NCBI GenBank assembly: GCA_947454465.1
Contig: CANGJP010000002.1
Location: forward strand, 57,268-121,267
Reading direction: 5' to 3'
Source: Pseudomonadota bacterium
GTDB taxonomy: Bacteria; Pseudomonadota; Gammaproteobacteria; Steroidobacterales; Steroidobacteraceae
Length of the DNA stretch: 64,000 nucleotides
A program made the position numbers and the translations under genes. The notes below the pieces were generated by a model, which was given only the letters and a program-made list of their open reading frames with translations, ran no database searches and was not told the DNA's origin. This document shows, piece by piece, positions 32,175 through 41,951 of this stretch. Position 1 is the stretch's first letter. Each line of letters starts with the position of its first letter.

Positions 32175-33184
32175 TAATAACCTCGACGTACCCATACCAG
32201 ACGGTTAAGTCGAACAACACACAACAACAGCAAAGCCGCTACTCCGTTGTGTGCAGTAGCCAACCAAAGCGGAAAGCCTTTAATCACCATCAACGGACCT
32301 AATAGGAGCTGAATAATCAGAACCATGCCCATTGCCAGTCCAGTAAATTGAACTGCGCGAGTTTGTGCGCGCGTCCATGCGGTAAAAGCTAACCAACCCA
32401 GCACGATGGCCGTAGTCAAGGCACCTAATCGATGCACAAAATGAATCGCCACGCGTGCTGGGTGGTCGAGAACTCCACCTTCATAATCGATACCCAGTCC
32501 ACGCCACAACACGAATGCATCGCGAGTATCCATGTCTGGCCAAAATGAAGCCTGGCAGGTGGGAAAATCGGGGCATGAAACCGCAGCATAGTTAGTACTG
32601 GTCCATCCACCTAAAAATATCTGCAGCGCCACTACAACCAGACCAATGAGTGCAAAGGCTCTGATGTTACGTTCTGCAGTCGGTCGGGTACTGCGATCTA
32701 CACGCATACTCTGCCAGGCCAGTAACGACATGGTGCTCAGTCCACCAATCAAATGCGAAACAACAACCAGGGGCTTAAGTAACAAGGTCACCGTCCACAT
32801 TCCTAGCATTCCTTGGAACAGCACTAACGGTACTAATAATAAGGGTATCTTCACTGGCTGATTCGGATCATGTCGATTCCAATACGCGATTAGACCCAAT
32901 GCCACAATCACTAGTCCCAATGTGCTGGCAAAATACCGATGAATCATCTCTTTTACCGCTTTGGCATATTCAAACTTTCTGTTCGGATACAGACCTTGTG
33001 CGATATCTAAATTTTGCTCGGCTGCACCTGCTGAAATGTGCCCATAACATCCCGGCCAATCTGGACAGCCTAACCCAGCATCATTCAACCTTACCCAAGC
33101 ACCTAGCACGACCACGCACAATGCCAGTAATGCTCCGAACATACTTAGACGACGGAATAACAGGAGACGATCAGCGGGCTTCAT
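32174..33184 (-). CDS. ctaA: Haem A synthase (COX15/CtaA)
   Basis: 336 aa, GAWVRLNDAGLGCPDWPGCYG, MIHRYFASTLG, FVHRLGALTTAIVLG, TAHNGVAALLLLCVV. Confidence 0.94.
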   Translation of the reverse strand: MKPADRLLLFRRLSMFGALLALCVVVLGAWVRLNDAGLGCPDWPGCYGHISAGAAEQNLDIAQGLYPNRKFEYAKAVKEMIHRYFASTLGLVIVALGLIAYWNRHDPNQPVKIPLLLVPLVLFQGMLGMWTVTLLLKPLVVVSHLIGGLSTMSLLAWQSMRVDRSTRPTAERNIRAFALIGLVVVALQIFLGGWTSTNYAAVSCPDFPTCQASFWPDMDTRDAFVLWRGLGIDYEGGVLDHPARVAIHFVHRLGALTTAIVLGWLAFTAWTRAQTRAVQFTGLAMGMVLIIQLLLGPLMVIKGFPLWLATAHNGVAALLLLCVVRLNRLVWVRRGY

Positions 33185-33215
33185 CGAATAGACTCCCCAT
33201 TAACCAAATACGGTC

Positions 33216-33836
33216 TTAACCGATGTGTGACAGACTAAGTAACTTTTTAAGATCTTGATAAATATTACGTGGGTCAGTATCGGGAATATAAGCCATCATC
33301 AAATTTCCCAAGGGATCCACAATATAAATTTTTCCTGACTTTAATGCCGGTACACCCTTATCATCCGGAAATACTTCAAGCAGTTGATGTCCAGCAGCAG
33401 CATCAATATTAACCTTCATTAAATCCGTGTGTTGAGCTAAAAAAAACGCTGGATCAGTAATGTTTCCTGCATATAAAAACACCCGCTTGATCCGCGTCAT
33501 ATCTTTACCTAATAACTGAAAAGCTTGTCTCATGCTGAACAATGCATCTCGACATGGCTGATCACAGGATCCGTCGCCTAGATACACTAAACTCCAGTCT
33601 CCTCTGAGGAATCGATCGTTAGTTATTTCACCTTCAGAGGTCAACAACTTAACTAATGGCAATGAAATGGCAGGATTGATCAAATCACCTTTATTCGTCG
33701 TACCGCTTGGACGCCAATTACTTCCGTAATAAACAGCAAATGCCAACACCAACGGTAAAAAAAATAGACCCAGGACAATAAAGAAGGGTCGGCGGTTACG
33801 CTCAGTTACGCCTGTCTCGATAGATAAATTATTCAT
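33216..33836 (-). CDS. SCO-like membrane-anchored thioredoxin-fold protein (cytochrome oxidase cluster)
   Basis: N-terminal TM then WSLVYLGDGSCDQPCRDALFSMRQ with a CxxxC motif; between SURF1 and ctaA; start ATG 33836. Confidence 0.75.
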   Translation of the reverse strand: MNNLSIETGVTERNRRPFFIVLGLFFLPLVLAFAVYYGSNWRPSGTTNKGDLINPAISLPLVKLLTSEGEITNDRFLRGDWSLVYLGDGSCDQPCRDALFSMRQAFQLLGKDMTRIKRVFLYAGNITDPAFFLAQHTDLMKVNIDAAAGHQLLEVFPDDKGVPALKSGKIYIVDPLGNLMMAYIPDTDPRNIYQDLKKLLSLSHIG

Positions 33837-33837
33837 C

Positions 33838-34593
33838 TCACTTAACCACATCAATTCGTTTCAAGTTAACAACTATATAGATAATCAGTAGGGTTAAGGC
33901 CAATCCAAACCATTGTACTGCGTAGCCAACGTGTCGCTCTGGGGTAAAGCCCAAATCAATAGACCAAAACCTTGAATACCCCTCTGCCTGATCAGGATCG
34001 AGCAATATTATTCGAGCAAACAGAAGGTCACCATAAATTGCTCTGAGCTCTTGTACCTTTGGGTAGTTTAATACTTGAGGCCACACTCCGTTCTTGATTC
34101 CTGCATCACCAGCGCGTACGCCAGGCTGTGGCAGATTATCAATTAATCCCCTAATTTCTCGTAATTGCGAGCCTACGTTAACGATCGGTAATTGCTTACG
34201 ATCCGTCGCCCCACCAACCCACCCGCGATCAACAAGAACAAGCGCCGTATTGCCTTGATCGTCTACAACAAAAGGAGTTAACACTCTATACCCGGGTTGA
34301 CCAGGTCGTGACGGATCCGTTGAAGGCATATTATCCAGAAAAATCTGTCGAGTATCATCGTAGTACCCTTTGACACTGACATGCTGATATCGCGGCAAGC
34401 GCTCAAATCCCTCTGATTGAATGTTTACCAGCTGTTGTTTGCCCTGCTGAGCCTGAACCATTAGCGCACGCTTTTGCTCTGCTCGCTGTAGCTGCCACCA
34501 GCCTAGACTGACTAACCCAGGTAATAGTGCCAACGTTATTAGGGTGGCAGCCCAGCTCGGTGCAAACACATAACTGCAGATTCGAAGGTTCAA
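33838..34593 (-). CDS. SURF1 family cytochrome oxidase biogenesis protein
   Basis: 251 aa; LGWWQLQRAEQKRAL, GYRVLTPFVVDDQGNTALVLVDRGWV, RHVGYAVQWFGLALTLLIIYI. Confidence 0.93.
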   Translation of the reverse strand: MNLRICSYVFAPSWAATLITLALLPGLVSLGWWQLQRAEQKRALMVQAQQGKQQLVNIQSEGFERLPRYQHVSVKGYYDDTRQIFLDNMPSTDPSRPGQPGYRVLTPFVVDDQGNTALVLVDRGWVGGATDRKQLPIVNVGSQLREIRGLIDNLPQPGVRAGDAGIKNGVWPQVLNYPKVQELRAIYGDLLFARIILLDPDQAEGYSRFWSIDLGFTPERHVGYAVQWFGLALTLLIIYIVVNLKRIDVVK

Positions 34594-34650
34594 GATATAC
34601 TGCTCTACATTGTTTTATCTATTTCTCACGTTCTGATCCAACCACCTACC

Positions 34651-34857
34651 ATGATCAAAATCCTCATTATCCTCTGTCTCATCGGCATCATTTTCAGCCT
34701 CGGTACAGGATTGTTTCATCTAGTGAATGACAAAGGAAATTCCAAAAAGATGGCCAATGCACTCACTATCCGCGTCGCCCTCTCTGTGTCTTTATTCGTA
34801 CTGCTATTCATCGCTTGGAAACAAGGATTAATCCAGCCCCATAGCATCAGTAAGTGA
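34651..34857 (+). CDS. Twin transmembrane protein (DUF2909-like)
   Basis: 68 aa, two TM helices (IKILIILCLIGIIFSLGTGLFHLV; ALTIRVALSVSLFVLLFIAW) in cytochrome oxidase cluster. Confidence 0.8.
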   Translation: MIKILIILCLIGIIFSLGTGLFHLVNDKGNSKKMANALTIRVALSVSLFVLLFIAWKQGLIQPHSISK

Positions 34858-34866
34858 CTAAACAAA

Positions 34867-34896
34867 TCGGGCCAGAGTATTACTACTCCGGCCCGA
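34867..34896. terminator. Bidirectional terminator-like hairpin between convergent genes
   Basis: 13-bp arms TCGGGCCAGAGTA / TACTCCGGCCCGA with one mismatch, loop TTAC, between DUF2909-like gene (+) and ctaE (-). Confidence 0.7.
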
Positions 34897-34922
34897 CTGA
34901 CTGTCCTTATTCTCTAATAGGC

Positions 34923-35798
34923 TCAGAGCCAGTAGACAAAAATAAACAACCCTAACCATACGACGTCTACGAAGTGCCAGTACCAAGCGACCGCTTCAAA
35001 TCCGAAATGGTTTTCAGAGCTAAAGTGGCCTTTCATGCTCCGTAACCAAATCACAGTCAGCATAATGGCCCCAATAGTGACATGCAAACCATGAAAACCA
35101 GTCAGCATAAAGAACGTCGAACCATAAATACCGCTACTTAGCTTGAGGTTCAGTTCATGATAAGCCTCAGCATATTCCGTTGACTGGAGATAAACAAACA
35201 AAAAACCCAGCAGAAAAGTTAGCGCAAGAAATAAGTTTAATATACCGCGCTTATTTTCTTTAAGTGCATGATGCGCAATCGTGAGAGTCACGCCAGAGGT
35301 CAACAAAATCATTGTGTTGACTGCAGGTAAACTGAATGCAGGAATGACTTCAAATTCGCCGCCCAATTTTGCGGGGCCGTTGCTTGGCCATCCACCAGTG
35401 AAATTTTGCCAGAGCAAGGTATTAGCAAATTTAACGCCCTGACCACTTAACCAAGGCTGAGCAATATTGCGTGCGTAATACAGCGCTCCAAAGAAGGCAG
35501 CGAAGAACATCACTTCAGAAAAGATGAACCACATCATGCCCATTCGGAAAGATCGATCTACTGCTTGATTATAGGTGCCGGCCACACTTTCATTAATGAC
35601 ATCGCGGAACCAGCCAAAGAACAGACCCAACACACACAGAATGCCAACCCAGAACATGGATGAAATGCCATTATTCAACCATTGCGATGCACCAAACATT
35701 GTAATAAACAAAGCAATGGAACCCACAATCGGCCAATGACTGGCGTGTGGAACATAGTACTTACCTGCAGAATCGTGATCATGATGCGCGTGGGCCAT
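34923..35798 (-). CDS. ctaE: Cytochrome c oxidase subunit III
   Basis: ATG at 35798 (MAHAHHDHDSAGKYYVPHASHWPIVGS); FFGALYYARN, TGFHGLHVTIGAIML, WYWHFVDVVWLGLFIFVYWL. Confidence 0.95.
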   Translation of the reverse strand: MAHAHHDHDSAGKYYVPHASHWPIVGSIALFITMFGASQWLNNGISSMFWVGILCVLGLFFGWFRDVINESVAGTYNQAVDRSFRMGMMWFIFSEVMFFAAFFGALYYARNIAQPWLSGQGVKFANTLLWQNFTGGWPSNGPAKLGGEFEVIPAFSLPAVNTMILLTSGVTLTIAHHALKENKRGILNLFLALTFLLGFLFVYLQSTEYAEAYHELNLKLSSGIYGSTFFMLTGFHGLHVTIGAIMLTVIWLRSMKGHFSSENHFGFEAVAWYWHFVDVVWLGLFIFVYWL

Positions 35799-35861
35799 AA
35801 TTTTTCCTACTGATAACCTAATCTTTTTCAATCAACTTTAAGCAAAGGCAAGCCTTCACCT

Positions 35862-36440
35862 TCAATTCTGCAATGCACTCTTTGTCTGAGTTACATCATA
35901 GATCGCATACCCTAGCGTAACGCGATCAATATTACGTGGCAGTGACGGATCAATAAAGAACCGTACATTCAATTCTCGTTCTTGATTTGCTTCAAACTTT
36001 TGCGGTGTAAAACAGAAGCAATCGGTTTTACGAAAATACTGTGTTGCCATATTCGGAGCGACACTCGGCACTGCCTGAGCAATAACCGCTTGGTTAATCA
36101 TGTTTTTCGCAAGGAATGTCGCTTCATACAACTGACCAGGATGAACCTTAATCTCCGTCTGCTCTGGTGCAAATTCCCATGCTCCTAAAGTAGGCACAGA
36201 AGACAAAAATTCGACAGTAACCCATCGAGCCATGTCCACCCGTTCTGCTGCGTGGGCGGCCACCAGCAGTTCTTTTTTACTACCGTAACCGGTTACCGAA
36301 CACAGCACGTCATACAGCGGAACCAGTGCCCAACCAAAAGCGAACGCACCAACAACAAACCACCACAGTTTACGAGTCAAACTGCGGTTTGCTTGTTGAT
36401 GAGGTCCACTCGGTTGGAGCGACTCAGCCACGCGCACCAC
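35862..36440 (-). CDS. ctaG: Cytochrome c oxidase assembly protein CtaG/COX11
   Basis: 192 aa; VPLYDVLCSVTGYG, QYFRKTDCFCFTPQ; GTG start. Confidence 0.93.
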   Translation of the reverse strand: MVRVAESLQPSGPHQQANRSLTRKLWWFVVGAFAFGWALVPLYDVLCSVTGYGSKKELLVAAHAAERVDMARWVTVEFLSSVPTLGAWEFAPEQTEIKVHPGQLYEATFLAKNMINQAVIAQAVPSVAPNMATQYFRKTDCFCFTPQKFEANQERELNVRFFIDPSLPRNIDRVTLGYAIYDVTQTKSALQN

Positions 36441-36546
36441 TCACGCTCAAGGCGATAAAACCAAGGTAAAATGCCAGCGCAAGTATAATCAACCAGAGGG
36501 TCGTACGTCTGATCCGACGCGCACGAGCTAACTGCTCTTCACTCAT
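36424..36546 (-). CDS. 40-aa single-TM protein, candidate cytochrome oxidase small assembly protein
   Basis: Not in supplied ORF track. Minus strand reads MSEEQLARARRIRRTTLWLIILALAFYLGFIALSVSGARG*, lying between ctaD and ctaG and overlapping the ctaG start by 17 nt. Confidence 0.75.
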   Translation of the reverse strand: MSEEQLARARRIRRTTLWLIILALAFYLGFIALSVSGARG

Positions 36547-36555
36547 CGCTGTCAC

Positions 36556-38151
36556 TTACTTTACTTCCGGTGGCACTTCAAACGAGTGATACGGAGCCGG
36601 TGATGACACCGTCCATTCAAGACCTTGTGGGCTGGCGTCATCCCACACTTTATCTGAAGCCTTCACCCCACCACGGACACAGCTGATGATGTTATAGACA
36701 AACAGCAACTGGGTGAGACCGAAGCAAAACCCACCAATGGATGAAACAAAGTTCCAATCAGCAAACTGAGTGGAATAGTCAGGAATGCGTCGAGGCATAC
36801 CGGCCAGCCCTAGGAAGTGCTGCGGAAAGAACAACACATTGACGAAAATAGTGGACAGCCAGAAGTGCAACTTACCCATTTTCTCGTTATACATGTGACC
36901 AGTCCACTTAGGTAGCCAGTAATAGGTGGCCGCCATGATAGAGAACACTGCACCTGGAACTAGAACATAATGGAAGTGGGCAACGACAAAATACGTGTCG
37001 TGATACTGGAAATCTGCTGGGGCAATGGCAAGCATCAAACCCGAAAAACCACCGATGGTGAACAGAAAGAGAAAAGACAACGCGAACAGCATGGGGGTTT
37101 CAAAACTAATTGAACCCTTCCACATCGTGGCCGTCCAGTTAAACACCTTCACACCCGTTGGAATGGCGATCAGCATGGTCGATAACATGAAGAACATTTC
37201 ACCCACGAGTGGCATACCGGTCGTGAACATGTGGTGTGCCCACACAATGAATGATAGGAAAGCAATCGACGCTGTGGCGTACACCATGGCGTCATAACCA
37301 AACAGCGGTTTGCGTGAAAAAGTTGGGATGATTTCTGAGACTACACCGAATGCAGGCAGAATCATGATGTACACCTCGGGATGACCGAAGAACCAGAAAA
37401 TGTGCTGGAACATCACCGGGTCGCCGCCACCCGCAGCATTAAAGAAACTGGTTCCAAAATAGTGATCGGTCAACAACATCGTCACGGCACCAGCCAGCAC
37501 AGGCATCACGGCGATCAGCAGGTAAGCCGTGATCAACCAAGTCCAAACGAACAACGGCATTTTCAACAAAGTCATGCCGGGAGCGCGCATATTCATGATC
37601 GTAACAATAACGTTAATTGCGCCCATGATGGACGAAGCACCCATCAAGTGCACCGCAAAAACGGCCATCGGGAACGCATCACCGGTCTGCAACACCAGAG
37701 GCGGATATAGCGTCCAGCCACCTGCCGGGGAACCGCCTGGCACCAACAGCGTCAATAACAACATGCCGAATGCAAAAGGCAATATCCAAAAACTAAAGTT
37801 ATTCATACGAGGCAGCGCCATGTCTGGCGCTCCGACCTGCAAAGGAATCATCCAATTTGCCAGACCCGTGAAAGCAGGCATCACCGCGCCGAACACCATA
37901 ATGAGAGCGTGCATGGTCGTCATGCTGTTAAAGGTACCGGGATCCAGCACTTGGGTTCCGGGGTACAGCAACTCAGCACGAATAAACATTGCCATCAAAC
38001 CGCCGGTCAAAAACATGACCAAGCTGAATATCAGATACATCGAACCGATGTCTTTATGATTGGTGGCATAGAACCAGCGACGCCAGCCCTTCATTGGACC
38101 ATGATCATCGTGACCTGCTGCGTGAGTATCGTGTGTATGTGATGCACTCAT
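36556..38151 (-). CDS. ctaD: Cytochrome c oxidase subunit I
   Basis: 531 aa; [42 protein letters not shown]. Confidence 0.98.
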   Translation of the reverse strand: MSASHTHDTHAAGHDDHGPMKGWRRWFYATNHKDIGSMYLIFSLVMFLTGGLMAMFIRAELLYPGTQVLDPGTFNSMTTMHALIMVFGAVMPAFTGLANWMIPLQVGAPDMALPRMNNFSFWILPFAFGMLLLTLLVPGGSPAGGWTLYPPLVLQTGDAFPMAVFAVHLMGASSIMGAINVIVTIMNMRAPGMTLLKMPLFVWTWLITAYLLIAVMPVLAGAVTMLLTDHYFGTSFFNAAGGGDPVMFQHIFWFFGHPEVYIMILPAFGVVSEIIPTFSRKPLFGYDAMVYATASIAFLSFIVWAHHMFTTGMPLVGEMFFMLSTMLIAIPTGVKVFNWTATMWKGSISFETPMLFALSFLFLFTIGGFSGLMLAIAPADFQYHDTYFVVAHFHYVLVPGAVFSIMAATYYWLPKWTGHMYNEKMGKLHFWLSTIFVNVLFFPQHFLGLAGMPRRIPDYSTQFADWNFVSSIGGFCFGLTQLLFVYNIISCVRGGVKASDKVWDDASPQGLEWTVSSPAPYHSFEVPPEVK

Positions 38152-38186
38152 GATTTATCTCGATTTCAATAGCTTGGCGCGGTTGT

Positions 38187-39065
38187 TCAGGTGGTGGCGG
38201 TCGAAGTGGCAGCGGAGCTGGCTGTACCTTCAGTAGCAGAAGTTTCCGTTGCAACTGGCGTACTCGGCGTCTGCTGTGCCTTCAACCACGTGTCGTAATC
38301 AGCCTGTGACCGTACATCAACCACTACCGGCATGAAGCCATGATCACGGCCACATAACTCGGCACATTGACCACGATATATGCCTACTTGGTCGGCCTTG
38401 AACCACAATTCATTCACAAAGCCGGGAATAGCATCCTTTTTCATCCCCAAAGCAGGTACCCACCACGCATGAATTACATCGCCAGCCGTGAGCAATACCC
38501 GCACTTTTTTGCCAACAGGCACCACCAGCGGGTTATCCACGCTGAGTAGATAATCTGGCACGGTACTGACATCCGTAGTGGCTCCCAGTTGACGCGCAGC
38601 GTTGCTGTCACGGGATAATGTTGAGAAAAAGCTAACGCTCTGATCCAAATATTCGTATTGCCACTTCCATTGGTAGCCTGTGACCTTAATGGTCATTTCG
38701 GAACCGCGCGTATCTTCAATTTTGATCAATGCGCGCGCCGCAGGAATCGCCATAAACACCAAAATTACGATGGGAATGGCCGTCCAGATGATTTCAACCT
38801 TAGTGCTGTGTAGCAATGTGGTATCTGGCACAGCACCCTTGGAATGCCGGAATTTGATAATGGAATACACCATTGCGCCAAACACAACCACAGCAATGCC
38901 AAAACAGATTCCCAAAATGGTCATGTGTAGTGAATAAGCCTGCTTACTCAGTTCGGTCACACCCGGGGTCATGTTCAGCTGCCACGCAGCAAATGCCGGA
39001 CCGGCCACTAGGCTGGCCGACAACGCGCCCATCGCGCTCACCAGAGGTTTAAAAAACTTCGACAT
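38187..39065 (-). CDS. ctaC: Cytochrome c oxidase subunit II
   Basis: ATG at 39065 (MSKFFKPLVSAMGALSASLVAGPAFA); YQWKWQYEYL, CuA motif GQCAELCGRDHGFMPVVV; no C-terminal haem c CxxCH. Confidence 0.96.
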   Translation of the reverse strand: MSKFFKPLVSAMGALSASLVAGPAFAAWQLNMTPGVTELSKQAYSLHMTILGICFGIAVVVFGAMVYSIIKFRHSKGAVPDTTLLHSTKVEIIWTAIPIVILVFMAIPAARALIKIEDTRGSEMTIKVTGYQWKWQYEYLDQSVSFFSTLSRDSNAARQLGATTDVSTVPDYLLSVDNPLVVPVGKKVRVLLTAGDVIHAWWVPALGMKKDAIPGFVNELWFKADQVGIYRGQCAELCGRDHGFMPVVVDVRSQADYDTWLKAQQTPSTPVATETSATEGTASSAATSTATT

Positions 39066-39130
39066 TTGCACCAATGCTCCCGATGTTGAACCTGCTCTGG
39101 CTGGCACCAGCCAACCCTTCCGCGCCGTAT

Positions 39131-39742
39131 TTAGTACAGCGCCGGCGAATCATTCATGTTCCCAACCAATCGTTGCAGACGGAGTGCCAGCGCACGCCGC
39201 TCCTGCTCGGTCAGAAAATGCCCCACTTCACAGACACGACCACTCGACTCAAAAACCAGTCGAGTAGGGTAATACCCGAAGCGAGAGCCGCATAGTTTAA
39301 CCCTCGTCCAGTGGCGAGGAAACCTCGTTTTTGCTTGTGAGACACTAAGTTGCGAACTTATTGTCACAAAATCTTGCGAAATCGAGATGCTCTGCCGTTG
39401 CTCACCCCTCTTGAGTGACGCCCTCAATGCCAACCAGACTAGCAGCAACTCTAAACCTGCAAAAGGTAACACCGGCCAGCATCCCTGGAACAAGCAAAAC
39501 ACGCCTGCAACAAAGGGACCTGCACTTACTGTCACCATAAACAGCAATATACCCTTTTTATTCAATGAATTATGAGCACATAGCTCAATGCGGATGAACC
39601 GCTGATCATGCCACTCCATGGCGCGGGGTAGGCACTGAAGGCTCCGTGAGGGGTGGCAAAGGGCATCAAAATCGCTCAAGGGCTTATGATTGATCCAATT
39701 TAATAACCCGCTGATAGTAAAGCTGGGAGAGAGCGCAGGCAA
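39131..39742 (-). CDS. DUF2244-like membrane protein (start uncertain)
   Basis: Two TMs and C-terminal GYYPTRLVFESSGRVCEVGHFLTEQERRALALRLQRLVG. Confidence 0.8.
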   Translation of the reverse strand: MPALSPSFTISGLLNWINHKPLSDFDALCHPSRSLQCLPRAMEWHDQRFIRIELCAHNSLNKKGILLFMVTVSAGPFVAGVFCLFQGCWPVLPFAGLELLLVWLALRASLKRGEQRQSISISQDFVTISSQLSVSQAKTRFPRHWTRVKLCGSRFGYYPTRLVFESSGRVCEVGHFLTEQERRALALRLQRLVGNMNDSPALY

Positions 39743-39780
39743 TTAGCCCATCCCCTCAAGAACAATCGATGCCTTATTTT

Positions 39781-40464
39781 TTAGTCAAACAAAGCATCAA
39801 CATTCAAGCACTTTTTTGTCTGAGTCGAGCAAGAAGCATCGATGATATATGGCACCACACCCAAACATGGCACCTGAAGCCGTTGCTGCAAAGTCTCAAG
39901 ATTGGCCTCCGCTTCAGGAAACTCAGCCTGAATATGATTTCCAACCCACCCAACCAACCTACACGGTCCAGACTGGATCACGTGCGCCGTTAACAGGGCG
40001 TGATTCAAACAACCAAGCCGCAAACCCACTACTAAAATTACATCCAGCTTTAAGGCTTCAGGCAAATCACTCAAATAACCAGAGGGTTCAGAAGGCACGC
40101 GCCAACCTCCAGCACCTTCAACCACCACGATGTCTGCCTGTGCCGATAATTTTTGATAAGCCACCAACATATCAGCCAACCTGATTTCTTGTCTGGCCTG
40201 TCTAGCCGCAAGATGGGGTGCAATCGCAGGGGCAAAACAGTAAGGATTCATCACCGCATAATCCACCACACGATTGGCAGCCTTGCTTAAAGCGAGCGCA
40301 TCGGCGTTGCGTAAACCATCGACACTGTATTCACTGCCACTGGCCACTGGCTTCATTCCAACAACCGTTAGACCTCTAGATACGAATACCTCCATGAGCG
40401 CACAAGAGATCAGTGTCTTGCCTACACCCGTATCAGTACCGGTAATAAAAACGCCTCTTGCCAT
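39781..40464 (-). CDS. bioD: Dethiobiotin synthase
   Basis: ATG at 40464 (MARGVFITGTDTGVGKTLISCALM), PVASGSE, VVEGAGGWRVP. Confidence 0.95.
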   Translation of the reverse strand: MARGVFITGTDTGVGKTLISCALMEVFVSRGLTVVGMKPVASGSEYSVDGLRNADALALSKAANRVVDYAVMNPYCFAPAIAPHLAARQARQEIRLADMLVAYQKLSAQADIVVVEGAGGWRVPSEPSGYLSDLPEALKLDVILVVGLRLGCLNHALLTAHVIQSGPCRLVGWVGNHIQAEFPEAEANLETLQQRLQVPCLGVVPYIIDASCSTQTKKCLNVDALFD

Positions 40465-40685
40465 CACTGCGCCAATCTTCTGCTTTGTGTAAAGAAGTAA
40501 GACTAGTGGTTTTTCCAATTTTGCGTAAGCGTTTACTTTAGGTGATTCCAACGAAACTTTTCTGTGGCCCCTCGATTTCGGCAACAGTGCCCAGTTTAGG
40601 GTTTAGATTGAATCGCTGTGAGGTGTATGATCGTCACCAGATCAGTCTGCAACCCATCCATCCTTACGAGAGGTTTACTCAGATC

Positions 40686-41399
40686 ATGGGCACTGACCAA
40701 CGATCCTCGTTCATTTTAGGTGCCTTCATCTGTAGCGGCCTTGCGCTCATGGGTTACCTGATCGGTTCTAGCGCCATCAAATTCAGAGAATATGAACGGG
40801 TGGTGTCAGTTAAAGGGCTTTCTGAACGGGAGATCCCAGCAGACGTAGCGGTTTGGCCCGTAAACTTCACTGCAGCGAATAATGATCTCACCGCACTGTA
40901 CTCCTCAATGGAAAATAACAGTAAACAAGTGGTCGAATTCCTGACTGAAGCGGGTTTTTCATCCGCTGAAATCACGATCAGTGCGCCAGTCATTACCGAC
41001 AAACTCGCTCAACAATACGGTGGCGGTGAAAACGCTCATTTACGCTATATCTCCAGCCAGACCATCACTGTCTATTCCAACCAAATAGATTTGGTGCGCG
41101 CAACCCAAAACAATTTAGCCAAACTCGGCAAAAAAGGAATCGCCTTAGGCGGCTACGAATATGTAAAAACAGAATACCTGTTTACCAAACTCAATGAGAT
41201 TAAACCTGCCATGATTGAAGAGGCGACACGTAAGGCACGTGAAGTGGCCGAAAAATTTGCGAAGGATTCACACAGCCAACTGGGCAAAATAAAAAGCGCC
41301 AATCAAGGACAGTTTTCAGTAGAAGATCGCGACACCAATACTCCTTATATTAAACGAGTGCGCATTGTCTCAACGATTGACTACTACCTATCCGATTAA
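40686..41399 (+). CDS. SIMPL (DUF541) domain protein
   Basis: ATG at 40686; N-terminal TM, VVSVKGLSEREIPADVAVWPVNF, SAEITISAPVITDK. Confidence 0.9.
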   Translation: MGTDQRSSFILGAFICSGLALMGYLIGSSAIKFREYERVVSVKGLSEREIPADVAVWPVNFTAANNDLTALYSSMENNSKQVVEFLTEAGFSSAEITISAPVITDKLAQQYGGGENAHLRYISSQTITVYSNQIDLVRATQNNLAKLGKKGIALGGYEYVKTEYLFTKLNEIKPAMIEEATRKAREVAEKFAKDSHSQLGKIKSANQGQFSVEDRDTNTPYIKRVRIVSTIDYYLSD

Positions 41400-41498
41400 T
41401 CGCACTACTCGTAGTGACCTAAATCATATTCAATGCACTACCCTCTATCTTGGGGTCTTGTCGAGACCGGTTTGCCCGCTGTCATCGCTTAAACCACC

Positions 41499-41951
41499 AT
41501 GAAAATTGACCTAGAGTCACCCAATAAGCCTGAAATCCTAGCCTTGATTGAAGCCCTTGATGCCTATCAGAAGCCTCTGTATCCGCCAGAAAGTCATCAC
41601 GGTATTGATATCATGGCACTAGCCATGCCTCATGTGTTGTTCGCCGTAGCACGCAACAACAAAGGAAAAGCTGTCGGCTGTGGCGCCATCTCTCTAAGCA
41701 ATGAATACGGCGAATTGAAACGCATGTATGTAATGAATGAATATAGGGGGCAAGGCCTAGGGAAACAGTTATTGACCTTTCTTGAGTCAGCAGCACGCTT
41801 AAGAAACTGCACTCATGTCCTGCTAGAAACAGGCTACCTTCAAATTGAAGCCTTAACGCTCTATAGCCGGTGTGGCTATAAACCTTGTGATCCATTCGGT
41901 AACTACATCAACGATCCAAATAGTATATTCATGAAAAAGCAAATTACTTAA
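41499..41951 (+). CDS. GNAT family N-acetyltransferase
   Basis: 150 aa; ELKRMYVMNEYRGQGLGKQLLTFLESAAR, LYSRCGYKPCDPFG. Confidence 0.93.
   Translation: MKIDLESPNKPEILALIEALDAYQKPLYPPESHHGIDIMALAMPHVLFAVARNNKGKAVGCGAISLSNEYGELKRMYVMNEYRGQGLGKQLLTFLESAARLRNCTHVLLETGYLQIEALTLYSRCGYKPCDPFGNYINDPNSIFMKKQIT

Noticed and set aside
37529-38059. 176-aa plus-strand ORF antisense to ctaD
   Set aside because: Shadow ORF opposite a highly conserved gene; no recognisable domain.
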